NCBI GenBank assembly: GCA_011037195.1
Contig: JAAEAF010003840.1
Span: forward strand, 1 to 64,000
DNA from: Triatoma infestans
Lineage: Eukaryota > Arthropoda > Insecta > Hemiptera > Reduviidae
Reading direction: 5' to 3'
Length of the DNA: 64,000 nucleotides
Shown in pieces: positions 46,081-57,895 of the stretch. The translations under genes were made by a program, and so were the position numbers. Every line of letters starts with the position of its first letter. Position 1 is the stretch's first letter. Below the pieces are notes generated by a model that worked only from the letters and a program-made list of their open reading frames with translations, was not told where the DNA came from and ran no database searches.

Positions 46081-47591
46081 AAGAAGTTCCGAATTTGATA
46101 TTTACTAGAAAAGTATTCGAGATTTTCAAAATGTGTTTCTCAGCGATTCTTCATATACGCCTTAATTATTTCATGTTAAGTCTTCCCCTCATTCAATTTA
46201 ATCGAGCCGCCCTCATGGTCTATGTTAATCTTTGTTACACAAATTTTTCGTAGCTTAACACCATTTTTTTCCCCCCTGAGTTATATCCAGATATGATGAT
46301 TCTGTGTAGCTGATGATGTCCCTCTGTTTCTCGCAAACATTGTATGTTAGACCATTGATATATAGGTCTTGCTGTTGATCTCATTCCAAATGCGATAAGT
46401 TAACAGAAGTCTATAAATTATTTAAATATTCTCTGATAGTAGATTATCCTTCAGTCATTAAGACCATGTTCTCAATTCTTATTTTAAGAAACTTGATGTG
46501 CATAATGATTTATTCTACTGTTATTAAATTTAGCAATGCAGCATATCATAAACGCACACACAGTACAGGACAAAAATTTATATATTTGTTAAGTTGACAA
46601 AACAAGTGGCATTAATATATGCATGTATGTAAGTTTGAAAGGAAAAAAACAACTGAGTTAAAAGAGTCAAATGTAGGACATGCTATTTTATGTAATTTTG
46701 CAAACACAAAAAAAAACATCTTACAAACCCAGAACATAAACCATGTGTTTGTGCTATTTAAGAAGAGTACATAAATAGGATTCTGCCAGTGTATATAAAA
46801 GCCTAGATATAAAGCATTAACTGCTTTAAATACATTAACCATTGTTTACCACGTCCTTGCCAGTGATGAAGGCTTTTATAAATGTAAACAAACAATCGCA
46901 ATGGAGATAAAACTAGAAGAGAAGACGAGATTATAGTGTTCGCGGTGATGTTTGATAAAAATTGTGTCTATTTCTGTAGCTAGGCAACGTGGCAGCCGCA
47001 TTGTGATGATGTGAACTTTCAGTGTGCTCAGTCAGTCAGTGTGAGCGACATTACAATGTTTATCATAATCACAAGAGTGGGGAGAGCTTAAAACTATTCT
47101 TAGAAACTTGTCAGGGTACATTGACTAGTCTTGCTTACTTCTTAGTGATCCTAGACTGTTAATGCCATTTTTGTTGATCGTTAGAACTGAATTTAAAAAA
47201 AGCAAAGAACCTATCTTCAGAAAATTCGAAACTTATCTGACTATCACAGGCTTTACAAATGGTTTTGTTTTTGAAACTTGCCCTTGTATACTATAAATAG
47301 GTGATAAAAACGATTTTTCCATTGTTCAAGGATTATTTAGACAAAATGTTAACTATAAATTGTTGGATATTAACATAGGAAATATTTATTTTGTACCTTT
47401 GTATTGTTTATATAATTAAAAGCTGGTTGTTTATTTACCTATGTTTTACAAAATTGTTTATTTGGACTATGACTTGTTTACATCGAATTAAAAGACCTTT
47501 AATCTTCTACTTATCTACGGTTTATGTTTGTATTTGGCAAATCAGTTTGCAAAAAGGGGGGAATTTAGACTTGTTCATTGCGAGGCCATAG
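46081..47591. other. non-coding stretch, unrecognised
   Basis: No gene recognised. About 46900-47060 is of average G+C and contains CTAGGCAACGTGGC and CAGTCAGTCAGTGTGAG. It could be regulatory, but nothing shows this. Confidence 0.35.
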
Positions 47592-47741
47592 CTGCTCAAA
47601 AAATTAATAGAGCATTTGGGGGAAGAAAATGTTAACAATGTTGATTCACTAAATTTTCTTCCGGAGATACCAGCTTTGGATGGAAAAGAACCAAACGGAA
47701 GAACTGAAACCGATGGCCAAAAAAAAATTGAAGATCCCTGA
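47592..47741 (+). CDS. possible terminal coding segment, unrecognised
   Basis: Follows a CCATAG that could serve as an acceptor. Fifty codons including the stop are open. The sequence starts LLKKLIEHLGEENVNNVD and continues with FLPEIPALDGKEPNGR to an acidic and basic end (KKIEDP). The composition is that of a real protein, unlike neighbouring frames. It is either the last exon of a gene or the end of a mobile-element ORF. It has no polypyrimidine tract, no poly-A signal close by, and a SINE 11 bp downstream. Confidence 0.3.
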   Translation: MLKKLIEHLGEENVNNVDSLNFLPEIPALDGKEPNGRTETDGQKKIEDP

Positions 47742-47752
47742 ACGCTCTATTT

Positions 47753-47985
47753 CGCGTAAGTCTAGTGGCTAGCGCACTCGTCTTTGGTGTGAGAATTCAG
47801 GTTTCGATTCCCGTGAGAGTTTAAGACGGTCCCCAGCATCTGAGAAAAAGTGGGAAGCTATAGATAACGACGTTCAGAACTGACGGTGAGGGAACTGCGG
47901 CGTACTTACTACACGCCCGTGAAAAACGCCCTTTAGGCGAGACTTGGCCCTTCATAGGCTGTTGCGTCATAAGTTTAGGAAAGCT
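47753..47985 (+). repeat. tRNA-derived SINE
   Basis: Head GTCTAGTGGCTAGCGCACTC (A box) and CAGGTTTCGATTCCCGTGAG (B box). The body ends near GGCTGTTGCGTCATAAG. Shares its head with 18064-18240 and its B-box form with the units at 36.2 and 36.8 kb. Confidence 0.75.
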
Positions 47986-48450
47986 CTGTTTGAGGAATCA
48001 TCTCAAGAAGCTTTAAAAAGGTTCGTAATTTCGTACACTTATTACACAATGGCTAACATTTTTATTTCAAACATTTTTCTGGGTTAATTCATTTTTTTGG
48101 AGGTTTCTGATAAGACTGCCATGTTAAGCTCTCTTCTAAAGTGGATACTTCAGTACACACATTTGAAGAAATTCGATAAACTGGAATTGCGTCCTTCCAG
48201 AAAAATAGGTTTCTGAGTTTTTGGAATTTTCTTAAAAATGGCTGCAACTTCTATGCACTTTATATGCTAACTAAACTAATATTAACCTAAGTGTTTTATT
48301 TGAAGCATTTTTCCGGAAAAATTGGGCGTTTATGAGGATGTCATTGCCCTACTTATATTAAATACACTAATGAATATACTAAATTATGGAATTTAAAAGA
48401 TCCAGTTTTTTCCCTTCTCAGACTTTCATTGATTGCATTAACTTCTATGG
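47986..48450 (+). repeat. family A fragment, strongly diverged
   Basis: Order of monomer features can be followed: TTTCAAACATTTTTCTGGG, TCTTCTAAAGTGGATAC, ACTGGAATTGCG, CTTAAAAATGGCTGCAAC. No ends remain. Confidence 0.45.
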
Positions 48451-48454
48451 AGGG

Positions 48455-48620
48455 GAGGGAATATCTGAGTGGTTAGCGTAGTGGGCTCCCCTTAGATTTT
48501 TTTCTTCCCAGGAACCTCTACAGCTCACTATCCGGTGATGAACAGCGTTGCCTGTAACGAGAGAACACTGTCCGGAGGCTCCGGGTGCCAGTGACCATAG
48601 ATGTTGACGCGCCTTAAATT
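48455..48620 (+). repeat. tRNA-derived SINE, second subfamily
   Basis: TCTGAGTGGTTAGCGTAGTG (A box) and AACCTCTACAGCTCAC...CCGGTGATG shared with 11990-12030. Ends in an A run directly before a family A element. Confidence 0.6.
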
Positions 48621-48633
48621 TAAAAAAAAAAAA

Positions 48634-49742
48634 TCTGGTGTGAAACACTCTTTCTCCAGTTTTCAAAATTGTACCTAATTGACAAATTTTATGGTTTGTG
48701 TACCAAATTTGATGAAATTCTTTCGAGTTCGTCGAAAAATGAATATGTTCAGTAAAAGCACACTTCTGGTTTACTAATTTTCTTGAAATTCGGAATTTTA
48801 GCCATGTTTTTATTTCTAATTAAGTTTGTTTGGATGATAGAACTGTATAATCAACTATGATACCACTTTAGAGGAAAACCTAACCCCACCCCTCCCCCAA
48901 AAGTGCCGTTAAATAAATTTTTCCGGAAAAATATTTCAAATAAAAGTTGTACCGCTTTGTATGTGTAGTTGATATACCAAGTTTAAAGAAAATCGTTGGA
49001 GCCATTTTGGAAAAAAATACAAAAAAGTGAAAAAACCATTTGGTAAAATGGTAGTAACGGAATATCAAGTTTGAACTTTCTACGATTTTTCTTTTTTGAG
49101 CTATGCTGTTCACATACATATATACATACACACACACACACACACACACACCATTTGCTAAAAACCACTTTTTTGGACTCAGGGGACCTCAAAACTGATA
49201 TTTCCGGTGAACGATGACAATTTGGCAAGAATAGTATTAAAGAACATGCCACAAGGGGAACACAAGAGCACAAGAATAGTGTATGTGATTAGAAGTCTAT
49301 ATACAAGTTTCCCAACAACTTCACAGGAAGGTGACCAGTTCAACTTCGATAGAAATTCATCAAGAGAGATTGTGATCCTATAAAAATAGTCAAGACACCA
49401 ACAAGTGTCTTTGTCATCAATTCTAAAATGCTATAGGAAATACGGCAAACTTAATGACCTAGATAGAAATAATTCTCCTTTGGCAAGTAAAGGGGCACTT
49501 ACACTCTCCATTAGGCCGGAACCCTTTTTTTGAAACAAGCGACCAGCTCTCTTCAAAAAAAAAAAAAAAAGCTAAAAAATTGAGGAGGAAGTCCAGAAAG
49601 AACTCTCTCAGGACTGAGATTTTTCTGGGCAGCTACAACCGGCAAAGTTCCTGAGGATGCATCAATTTGGGCAAAGAAAAACTTATTATGCTGACAAATT
49701 TCCGCCACAATACTACTTACAATACTAAGGAGTAAGAGAAAG
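48634..49742 (-). mobile_element. family A element split by family H
   Basis: Begins TCTGGTGTGAAACACTC. It runs to TATTTCCGGTGAA near 49212 and resumes for the last bases with TAAGGAGTAAGAGAAAG at about 49716-49742. The interruption is the family H segment. A (CA)n run lies at 49128-49151. Confidence 0.7.
49213..49712 (-). repeat. family H segment, inverted copy
   Basis: Matches the reverse complement of 51118-51615 over its whole length: AAGAGCACAAGAATAGTG, AGAGAGATTGTGATCCTAT, TTGAGGAGGAAGTCCAG, GATGCATCAATTTGGGCAA. Differences are scattered substitutions and small indels, so this is not a recent duplication. Confidence 0.8.
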
Positions 49743-49749
49743 TAAAAAA

Positions 49750-50795
49750 GTTAACTTCTATGGCACATTATGCTTCAAGTGAGACATAAATTTTTGCCAT
49801 TTAGACATATCATTGGTGCCACTGTGAATTGCTTTGTCCATTCCTCTCACACTTGGAACAAATATGAGTCAAAGTCTTAAAAAGAGCTGATCATCTTTAT
49901 CATCATCATCAGCTTCCGCCACAATTGATGTTTGATTTTGCTGCCATTATGTTAGTGTGTTATTTTGTTTGTGAAACTTTCATATATATTTTTTAGCCCT
50001 CAATTCCCCCCCCCCCTTGTTATCTAGTACAATAATTTTCGTCTAGGTCTCAACTGTTTTATTGCATATAAAATCGGGTCGCTACCTTAGTAGGGACCAT
50101 CAGACGTGGTATAAAACTCGACGGAAGTGAAGATATTGTTTAAAAGATGTATTTAGATAAAAAATAAATAAATAAATAAATATTTTTAAACTCATTTGTA
50201 ATATTTTTATTTATTTTTTTATTTTTTTTCAATAATGAAAGTTCTTTTAGAGTAATAAAGAAATTATAAAAATTTAATAAGAAAATAACCGTAGTTTCTC
50301 TTTGCACTGGTCTGGAATAAAACCCTGACATGAATTACTAATTTTTTTTTTTTTTTTCACAAAGGTTTCGACATAGACTAATCAGTATTCATCTGGTTGG
50401 TTTGAATGTGTCACGTAATAACTCACACACCAGCCTAGTTACAGAGAATTAACTGAGTTCACTGACAGCGCGCACACTTCTATATTTGACCAATTACACA
50501 TAGTATCTCCATCGAACTGACCAGCTTTTTACATCACCTGCTTTATTTTGTCATTATCTCCCTTATAACACTGTAACAATCAACTATACTAGAATCTTAT
50601 CTCTTGTTTCCTTATAAAGTATACGATTTTATATAGTAATTAACATTTTGATTCCTCTGTTATTGTTCTAGTTGGTTTCATCACAAAGACTGCAGTATTT
50701 ACTGTTTTCAAATTCTAATCTATTATTTAATCAATCTTCTGTATGCAGACTTCACATTATTGCATATTTTAGGTTAGCAAGGTGGCTGAATTGTG
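49750..50795. other. non-coding stretch, unrecognised
   Basis: C run near 50007; (AAAT)n at 50157-50180; otherwise AT-rich. Confidence 0.4.
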
Positions 50796-50799
50796 CGAT

Positions 50800-51615
50800 T
50801 TTTTTTTTTTTTGGAGTGGGTATAGAGCAGTGAGGCCTTGAAGATCTGTTGCGTCCCCTATTGGTGTCAGGATAATACTTTTCAACTTACAGCGCCTTCC
50901 AAGTTTATCGCTCTAAGAAATGCTAGAATCTGAGAAGGTTGTAGGGAGGAAGTTTTCCCCTCCAACACCCGCTTGGTATTCAAGATATAAGACTTTCTCT
51001 GGATGATACCGTCGTAGCCCGTTAGGAATTGTATTAGAATCTCCACCATCTCGCTCTACACTATTTGCAGGTGTCCCCGCATCTTAGCCCAGCTTCTGAG
51101 TATATACAAACTCTGGCGGAAATTGTCAGCATAAGAAGTTTTTCTGTTGCCCAAATTGATGCATCCTCAGGACCTTTATCGGTCATAGCTGCCCAGATAA
51201 ATCTTGACTAACCTCAGTCCTGGGAGAGTTCTTTCTGGACTTCCTCCTCAATTTTTTTAGCTTTTTTTTTACTGGTCGCTTGTTTCACAAAAGGTTTCCG
51301 GCTTCATGGAGGGTGTAAGTGCCCCTTTACTTGCCCAAGAAGAATAATTCTATTATTTCTACCTAGGTCATTAAGTTTGCCGTATTCCTATAGCATTTTA
51401 GAACTGATGACAAAGACCTGTTGGTGTCTTGACCATTTTATAGGATCACAATCTCTCGTGATTCCGACAATTTCATCTAAGATGAAGTGGTCACCTTCCT
51501 TCCTAATTGCGTGAAGTTGTTGGGATTGTATATTGACTTCTAATTACATACACTACTCTTGTGCTCTTGTATTTCCCCTTGTGGCATTTTCTTTAATACT
51601 ATTCTTAAATAATTT
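50800..51615 (+). repeat. dispersed repeat family H, longest copy
   Basis: Starts GAAGATCTGTTGCGTCCCC and runs to CTTTAATACTATTCTTA. On the - strand, fragments such as RFIWAAMTDKGPEDASIW and IEEEVQKELSQD suggest a former coding region, but I cannot name the family. The last 500 bp recur inverted at 49213-49712. Confidence 0.6.
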
Positions 51616-52150
51616 TGATCCACTCTGCTCTCTGACTCTATCTGTAGAGAAATTTTTGACATAGCTATAGTAATTAATAGAAATATTTAAAAAAACTATA
51701 TATAAGACCTTATTTTCCTAATTGAATTAGAGCTGTTATCGGTCTAATGGAAAAGAGCATGAGTTTCATCAAACCAAAATTTAAAAGAAAATGTATTGCA
51801 AAATTAGCATGGAAATTTCAAGACCATTCAACTGATTTAAGCGATAATTACAAAATTTTTCTTGTAGGCTGTTAGCATCCACTTCTGTTATATAACACCA
51901 CTAGATTCATCAGATAATACTTGCATTAAAGTGTCAACATTGTTTAGTCGTGTATAATCAATCATTAATCGCCATAGTATTTATATATCTGAACAGGGCA
52001 ATGCAAATTCATGAAAAGAAAAGGAAATCAAAACTATAAACGCCCAGTGTTTAAAGGCTGAGAGAGAATACCTTGAGAATAATCCATCATTAAATTTCAT
52101 ATTTAGAAGATTATTAGAGCTTGGGAATTTTATTTAATCAAATTGAAATC
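51616..52150. other. non-coding stretch, unrecognised
   Basis: AT-rich; nothing supported. Confidence 0.4.
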
Positions 52151-52166
52151 TGAATTACAGATAGTA

Positions 52167-52362
52167 TTCCTATTTGTTCTATTTTTTCAGGCGGGCTTTA
52201 ACGTCCAACTACCAAATTAGGTGTCGTGGACGGGGGCAGAAGCACCTACTTTACTATTAACATTTTTTAAACAAATATAAAATTTAGTTGTACGCTGGAC
52301 TCGAACTGGGGTTCTCCCACTTACAAGTCCATGCTCATAACCAATACACCAACACCCGCCCC
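52167..52362 (-). mobile_element. tRNA-derived SINE with 16-bp TSD
   Basis: Flanked by TGAATTACAGATAGTA at 52151-52166 and 52363-52378. On the - strand the head is GGGGCGGGTGTTGGTG, TTGGTTATGAGCATGG (A box) and CCAGTTCGAGTCCAGCG (B box). It ends with an AT-rich tail near 52167. Exact TSDs and the intact Pol III boxes make this a clear, fairly young LINE-mobilised SINE of a different subfamily from the one at 18064. Confidence 0.85.
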
Positions 52363-52378
52363 TGAATTACAGATAGTA

Positions 52379-53229
52379 AATGTTGTTATAAATTAAAATT
52401 TACTATTTATTTGTTTGTTTTAGACTAAAATTCATAAATAAACATTTCATAACTTTAAAGATTATGTCTCATAATGTTTTATTTTTAATTTAATGAATTA
52501 TTTATTTTTTTTACATAATTCAGTTTAATTGCTCATTGTTAATATGTAATTATGGAAGTATATTAGACCAAAGAAAAATGCAGAGCATTATAATCAATTT
52601 CACATACACTCTATTGTTTATAAACACAGGTGATAAATCCGTTAATAATATCGCGTGTAATGCTAATTTTTAAAAACATAACTATTAAATTTATTTACTT
52701 AAAAATTAATAACAATAATTAATGTAGTCATTTTATTATAGTATTAAGGCCATAATTTTGTTTTATTCTTAATGCTTGATAAGCTTTAATTAATTTTTTT
52801 TTTTTCTCTAAACAAGATAAATACATATAACTTAAGATTTCTTTTTTGTTAATTATATAATTATATATTGTTATATTGTAATATGATATTATTTTCATAT
52901 TTTCCTTTTTTTGAAGGGAACAACATTGATGTCAACAAAAATGGTGAAAGTTTAATAATATTTTAATCTTTATAATTATTGTATGTAATAAATTAAATTA
53001 ATCTATATTATAAACTTATCAAAAACATTTATTAATAATAAAGTTGTTATTGGTTTTTATCACAATTATTTTCATTATTTCTCATTTTATTTTCGCATCG
53101 ATAGTTAGGATCGATTAGAAATTAATATTTATGAAATAAAGACTGAAATTATTATTATTTTATATATTTCTTATATATTTTATATATTTCTATTTAAAGT
53201 ATTTACATATTTCTTACTTACTTATTCTC
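52379..53229. other. non-coding stretch, unrecognised
   Basis: Very AT-rich; no repeat or exon recognised. Confidence 0.45.
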
Positions 53230-53420
53230 TTCTTCTTCTACCTTGCAGTGTAGAGGATTTGCAAAAGAGTTGCCATCTGTCTGTAACTCTGGCCATTGAT
53301 TTAACCTTGCCCACTGTCATGCCAGTTTCCCTGAGGCATTCTGTAATATTATCTAGCCAGGTGATTCTTCTTTTGCGTACGTTTAATTAGAAATCTTCAG
53401 GTTTATGGGGAATTGGCCCA
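53230..53420 (-). pseudogene. RTE-type LINE, last part of ORF2
   Basis: On the - strand: RKRRITWLDNITECLRETGM, then VGKVKSMARVTDRWQL and a Gly-Arg-Arg-Arg end (GRRRRE). This is the typical final segment of RTE/CR1-like ORF2 ('W.DNI..DL...G......A.DR..WR', then 'GRRR'). It is in one frame over about 50 codons, better preserved than the copy at 6.6-7.6 kb. The rest is missing. Confidence 0.7.
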
Positions 53421-53669
53421 TACACCTCCTAGCATAGTGGAAAGCTAGCATAGTGGAAAGGCTGCTTCCTTCAGGCGATCTTATGCTCGCTTGGTGCTTC
53501 AGTGTTTGCTATAGAAAATAAAACACCTAGTTACTGAGTCGATCTATTGTCCTGATACGGTCAGGTTGTACTTATTGTCGATTATTTGGCTTATAGTCGA
53601 AACTAATCTCGAGGGGGCACCACGAGGAAGCACAGTGACTTCACCTCCCTAACATATTTCTACTTTCTG

Positions 53670-54330
53670 TTATTATGGATGTAAGAATAAGTATTGCAAC
53701 CGTATGAAGTATGCGAAATTGAAGTTTCTCTAGAAATACTTTAAATAAGAAACACTTGTTAAGAAATTTAAACTTGCTATTGCGTTTAGTTCCCATGGAA
53801 TCAGACAAACAAAAAATATTTGGTCACAATCAGCCAATTGAAAATCTAAGTTCGAATGTTTTCTAGTGATCCGCGATTTTATCGATTTTTTTTTTACTGG
53901 TTCGTTATGTATGGTCATTGTTGGCGCCCGGAGCATTTTCTGGACAGTTAGCTGCTAGGAAGAGAAAATTTGAATGCAGCAGCACTGCTGGACTTGAATC
54001 TGGGAATCCAGCATGCTACCACTGAGCTAATAATCCTTTCCTTCGTAAATCTATTTTATTGATTTGAAACACTTTTCTAGGAAAATTGATTATACGTAAG
54101 TTCTAGGAGAGCTAAGATGTTTAGATACTCTACTATTATGCCACACCAGTACAATGTACGGTCCCTTTATCTGATGTGAGGTAAGGTTAACTAAACATTT
54201 CATTTATGATAACTAATCGACAAAAGAAATTGCCTCTCAAAACTGTGAGAATTGCAGTTTCAAGAATGTTGTATTTTTTTTTCTTACCTTATGTTGTTAT
54301 TTTCCTTTTACTGATGTAAGAGAAAGCGTT
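53670..54330 (+). repeat. old family A copy with a SINE inside
   Basis: Left part 53670-53900 has GTAAGAATAAGTATTGCAACC and the TTTAAACTTGCTATTGCGTTT block. The right part from 54050 has ACACTTTTCTAGGAAAATTG and ends near TGATGTAAGAGAAAGCG. The SINE at 53905-54048 lies between. Confidence 0.5.
53905..54048 (-). repeat. tRNA-derived SINE, degraded
   Basis: On the - strand: GGATTATTAGCTCAGTGGTA (A box), CAGATTCAAGTCCAGCAG (B box), then a short body to CAATGACCATACATAACG. No clear TSD. Confidence 0.6.
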
Positions 54331-54564
54331 ACAATCGTGTCAGATTTTTCCGATCCGAAGGATTTCACTCATCAGGTTTGTACGGAAAAATTGTAATCTG
54401 TAAAGCTGCTTATTAATATCTGGTGTCATTTAAATCTTATTGGACTAGATTAGATATAAATTTAGGCGAATAGCTACTGATAAATCTTTGAAGTAGATAA
54501 ATAGATAAATATGTAGGTAGATAAACTGATCTCTGAATTAAATAAATCTCATGATACAAAGTGG

Positions 54565-54785
54565 AAGAACCTGAGCTCACCTCTTAAGAGATTAAAAAAA
54601 AAATTAAAATTTATTACTATTATGTTATATTAAATATGTTATATAATATGTTATTTGTATGTAATATATTATATGTTATATTTTGTTATATGTTATATTA
54701 TATATTTAAAGTGAAGAACTGAGCTCACCTCCAAGAGATTAAAAAAAAAAATTAAAATTATTACTATTATGTTATATTATATCTA
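54565..54785 (+). repeat. local tandem duplication
   Basis: TGAGCTCACCTC followed by AAGAGATTAAAAAAA and ATTACTATTATGTTATATT occurs at 54569-54640 and 54718-54782, separated by TATA-type simple sequence. Confidence 0.75.
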
Positions 54786-56134
54786 TATATATTATATATA
54801 TACATGTTTCTTGCTTCTTGGATATTTTTTATAAATATGAAGACTGTTTATACGAGAATGGAAATGATATTTCCTTGCCCCTGACTATGTAATTTTCTGC
54901 CGTATCTAAAGTAACTAAATATTTATACAATTGTCACCGCTAGTATCATTTTTTGTTCATTAAATAATAAAATTGTTAGAATATTAAAAGTGTTTCTTTT
55001 ATTTTGATGCAGTTAAGTATTTTAAATAATTTGATGATTGAAATGAATTTAAGAACTGAAAGTACGTAGATAAAATGCGTTAGAGAAAGAATAAACAGTC
55101 CTTTCAGAACAATATACTATTTTATTTGATTAAAACTGTAATTTATTATCCATTTCTCAGTAACTTTCTTGTAATTACATTAACATCGTTATTATTTAAA
55201 CGATAGAAGTTGGCAACACTTATTAATTTAGAATTGGGTGGTTAATAAAAAATCAACATATATATTTTATTTTTTTTATGTCGAAATTTTATGTTATATA
55301 TTTTAATAACATCTGTAAGTTAATCAGAAAATTTAATCGCAATAAATATCTAATTAGTATCATATAAAATTAAATCTTTCTACTTTCATTGCCTTATTAA
55401 GTTCAAGATTTAAAAAAAAAAAAAAAACACAATCTATAATTTTTATGTAACAAAGTGGGTATGATATTTGTTTTAATAAAAAGAAAGTTAAGTGGACTGC
55501 AACTGCAATAAAATACCAGTGGAAAGTTGTCCCAACCATATACGTGGTATCTTACAAAGAGGAAGTAACTGCTATTTATATCTCAGAGAAAGTTAAATAT
55601 CTTACACATTTAAATTAAAAAAAAAAAAAGGAAGTATCCAATAAAACCTGAATTTAATTATAACCAATTTAATTATAAGTTGATTATAATAATTAAATAT
55701 ATCAAATAACAAAATTTATAATACTATCAGTGTTTTAAGTTGAATGCAATCTTAAGGCGGCAACTAGCCTTGCTATCTAAAATATTCACAAACACTTCCA
55801 AGAAAAAAAAAAACTAAAGTTAAAAAGAAACTGAAAGTGAGAACAAGTGTTCAACAGATGGACATTTCATTTTAGACGCACTCAGCTCGTTTTTTTGTTC
55901 TTATATATTTTTTTTTTTTTTTTTAATAAAACTACGAGATAAATTGAAGAAAAATTCTTACTGGAATCATTAACAGTGCTCAGTTTCTTTTTTCTGAAAA
56001 ACGGTTTTTAATTTTTTTGGTTTAATAAAATTTTTAAGTTCATTACTGTATAGTCAAATATGTATCTTTTTTTTTTTGTTTACTATCTCGATTTTAGGTT
56101 TAAAGTAAAATTTGGATTATATATATATATTCCC
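54786..56134. other. non-coding stretch, unrecognised
   Basis: AT-rich with many A and T runs; nothing supported. Confidence 0.45.
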
Positions 56135-56912
56135 AAGATTTTGCTTTTTGAAATCTATAAACACTGTGAGGCGATAAAAAAGCATTGCTCCTTTATCTTA
56201 GTAAAATATGGCCAAGCTCTGGGGTATGGTAACTTATCTACAACTTCTCAGACGCTGAGCAGCTGCTATAGTAACAGAAGAATATTTTGGAAAGATGGTC
56301 GAATCACCTAAAATGTGTTGATTTCGAGCGAGTCTTCAACTCCAAATATAACCCTGTCTACAGATGCTTGTTGTCCACCGAAAAAACACCCTTTTATATT
56401 ACCACCAAGTCTCCAATCAAACAACAAAGATTAATAGCACAATTCTGGTTATCCAATATAAACCTCGTTAGAATTTATTTTAATGGGGAAAAGTATGTAA
56501 TTGACACAACTAGTAGATGTGAAATGTGTAACCTAAAAGAAAAAGAATCTTTGTATTATATTTTCTTTGTTTGCCCTACTTACAGTGGATACAGAAAGTC
56601 ATTAATACAAAACTATATTGTAAATGCTGACCTAAATACAGAAAATGATAATATTTATAATATTTTGTCGGTCAAGGACAATGACCGTATGAGCAAAGTC
56701 TTTAACTACATTGTTTATGTTTTAAAATTAAGCTTATGTTTTGTTTGAAATGTTATGTTGCTGCTATGTATTTACTTACTTTTGGTTATAGAACTGGCAA
56801 CTCCCTGTAACATGCTATTGCATAAATATAGATTTATTTATTTATATATATATTTGGAAATATGTGTATTAGCCCACTTCCAGGTAAAATAAAATAAAAA
56901 TTAAAAAAAACT
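56135..56912 (+). pseudogene. 5'-truncated LINE, ORF2 C-terminus and 3' end
   Basis: Two overlapping frames (to 56311 and 56287-56748) hold the end of a non-LTR ORF2 with one frameshift between them. The second has ERVFNSKYNPVYRCL, then the Cys-rich motif CEMCNLKEKESLYYIFFVC, in which the usual His is replaced by Tyr. It ends YVLKLSLCFV and a stop. A short AT-rich 3' UTR ends in an AAAAT-type tail at about 56887-56912. The upstream frame gives SYSNRRIFW-like sequence. Better preserved than the other LINE pieces here. The LTR at 56926 begins 14 bp after the tail. Confidence 0.75.
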
Positions 56913-56925
56913 GGGGTGACGCATT

Positions 56926-57425
56926 TGTAATGTTTTGGTGTGATGTGTGTTTGTAGTAAGTAGCACGAGCGGTTTCGTATTAGGGCTTGTAAGTATGCAA
57001 GTTTAAAAGAGAATGAAGTATTAAGAAATAATCAAGAGAGTTATCACTGGTTTTAAAATAAATATATTATTTTCTAAACAAATTTAAGCACATTACAATA
57101 TCACAATTATAAATCAGAAGTATATCTAAAATAAAGGCAAATATCTATCATTGGCACTGAGCGATTCCACAAGTGTTCTGTTCTGGCTTTGGAAGCAGAA
57201 TTACGACTGTATTGTTTGAAAGCAGAAGTGAGACTGTCCGAAGGAATGCTCTCTAACAAAGCAGTTGGCCAAGTCGCATTGTATTAAATTTTGTGCCTTT
57301 GTTTCCCTACTAGCAGTGGCCCCAATTTACAGTACCTGACTCTAAAATACACTCTTTTTGAAGGTAAATTTACTATTTAATATATTTTACAAAACTATTT
57401 ATTTTCATTGCTTTCTTCCACTACA
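56926..57425 (+). mobile_element. solo LTR, 500 bp, TSD CATT
   Basis: TGTAATGTTTTGGTGTG...TTCTTCCACTACA with CATT at 56922-56925 and 57426-57429. Same family as 26508-27047: shared GTAGCACGAGCGG, ATCTATCATTGGCACTGAGC, AAAATACACTCTTTTTGAAG. Inserted just downstream of a LINE tail. Confidence 0.85.
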
Positions 57426-57527
57426 CATTGTTCAATATCTAGTAGATGAAAATTGTCTTTGAACTGTGAACTTTAGAGAACAATAAAATCTTGATCCCAC
57501 TGGTGTGTGGGTCCTATTTGGGGATGG

Positions 57528-57895
57528 CAGTATAATGTTTTTTGGTTATGTGTGAATGTTGTGTGTACGAGCGGCATTGAAAGGGCTTAAGTGTATGTTT
57601 TAGAGAAGAGAGAAGTATTAAGGAAATAAGTAAGAAGTCACCACTGTTTTAAAATAAATATATTATCTCTAAATGAATTTAAATACTTTATAATATCACA
57701 ATAATGAGCTTATAAATGTACAGAAATTCTTGCAATTGAATATACTCAAATGTTAAACACTTATAACTGGCACTGAAGTTAAGAGGCGAATGATACTGAA
57801 TAAATTCTGTAAGTCGACTGATGAAAATAATACTCCTCTTGGTAGTTAAAACCAACCCTTTATATTTGATTTCTAGAAGGGGGTTAAAAGAAAAA
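57528..57895 (+). repeat. related LTR, 5' part only
   Basis: Head TAATGTTTTTTGGTTATG, TGTACGAGCGGCATTGAAAG, GAAGTATTAAGGAAATAAG, ATCACAATAATGAGCTTATA and TAACTGGCACTGAAG follow the LTR family order. It stops at the family B fragment at 57896. Confidence 0.6.

Noticed and set aside
46960..47000. CTAGGCAACGTGGC as an RFX-type X-box
   Set aside because: Half of the motif fits, the other half has a mismatch, and a single short match is expected by chance at this scale.
47755..47820. Possible tRNA gene (A box and B box both present)
   Set aside because: The 5' and 3' ends do not pair as an acceptor stem, and the sequence continues into a SINE body also linked to the 18064 copy.
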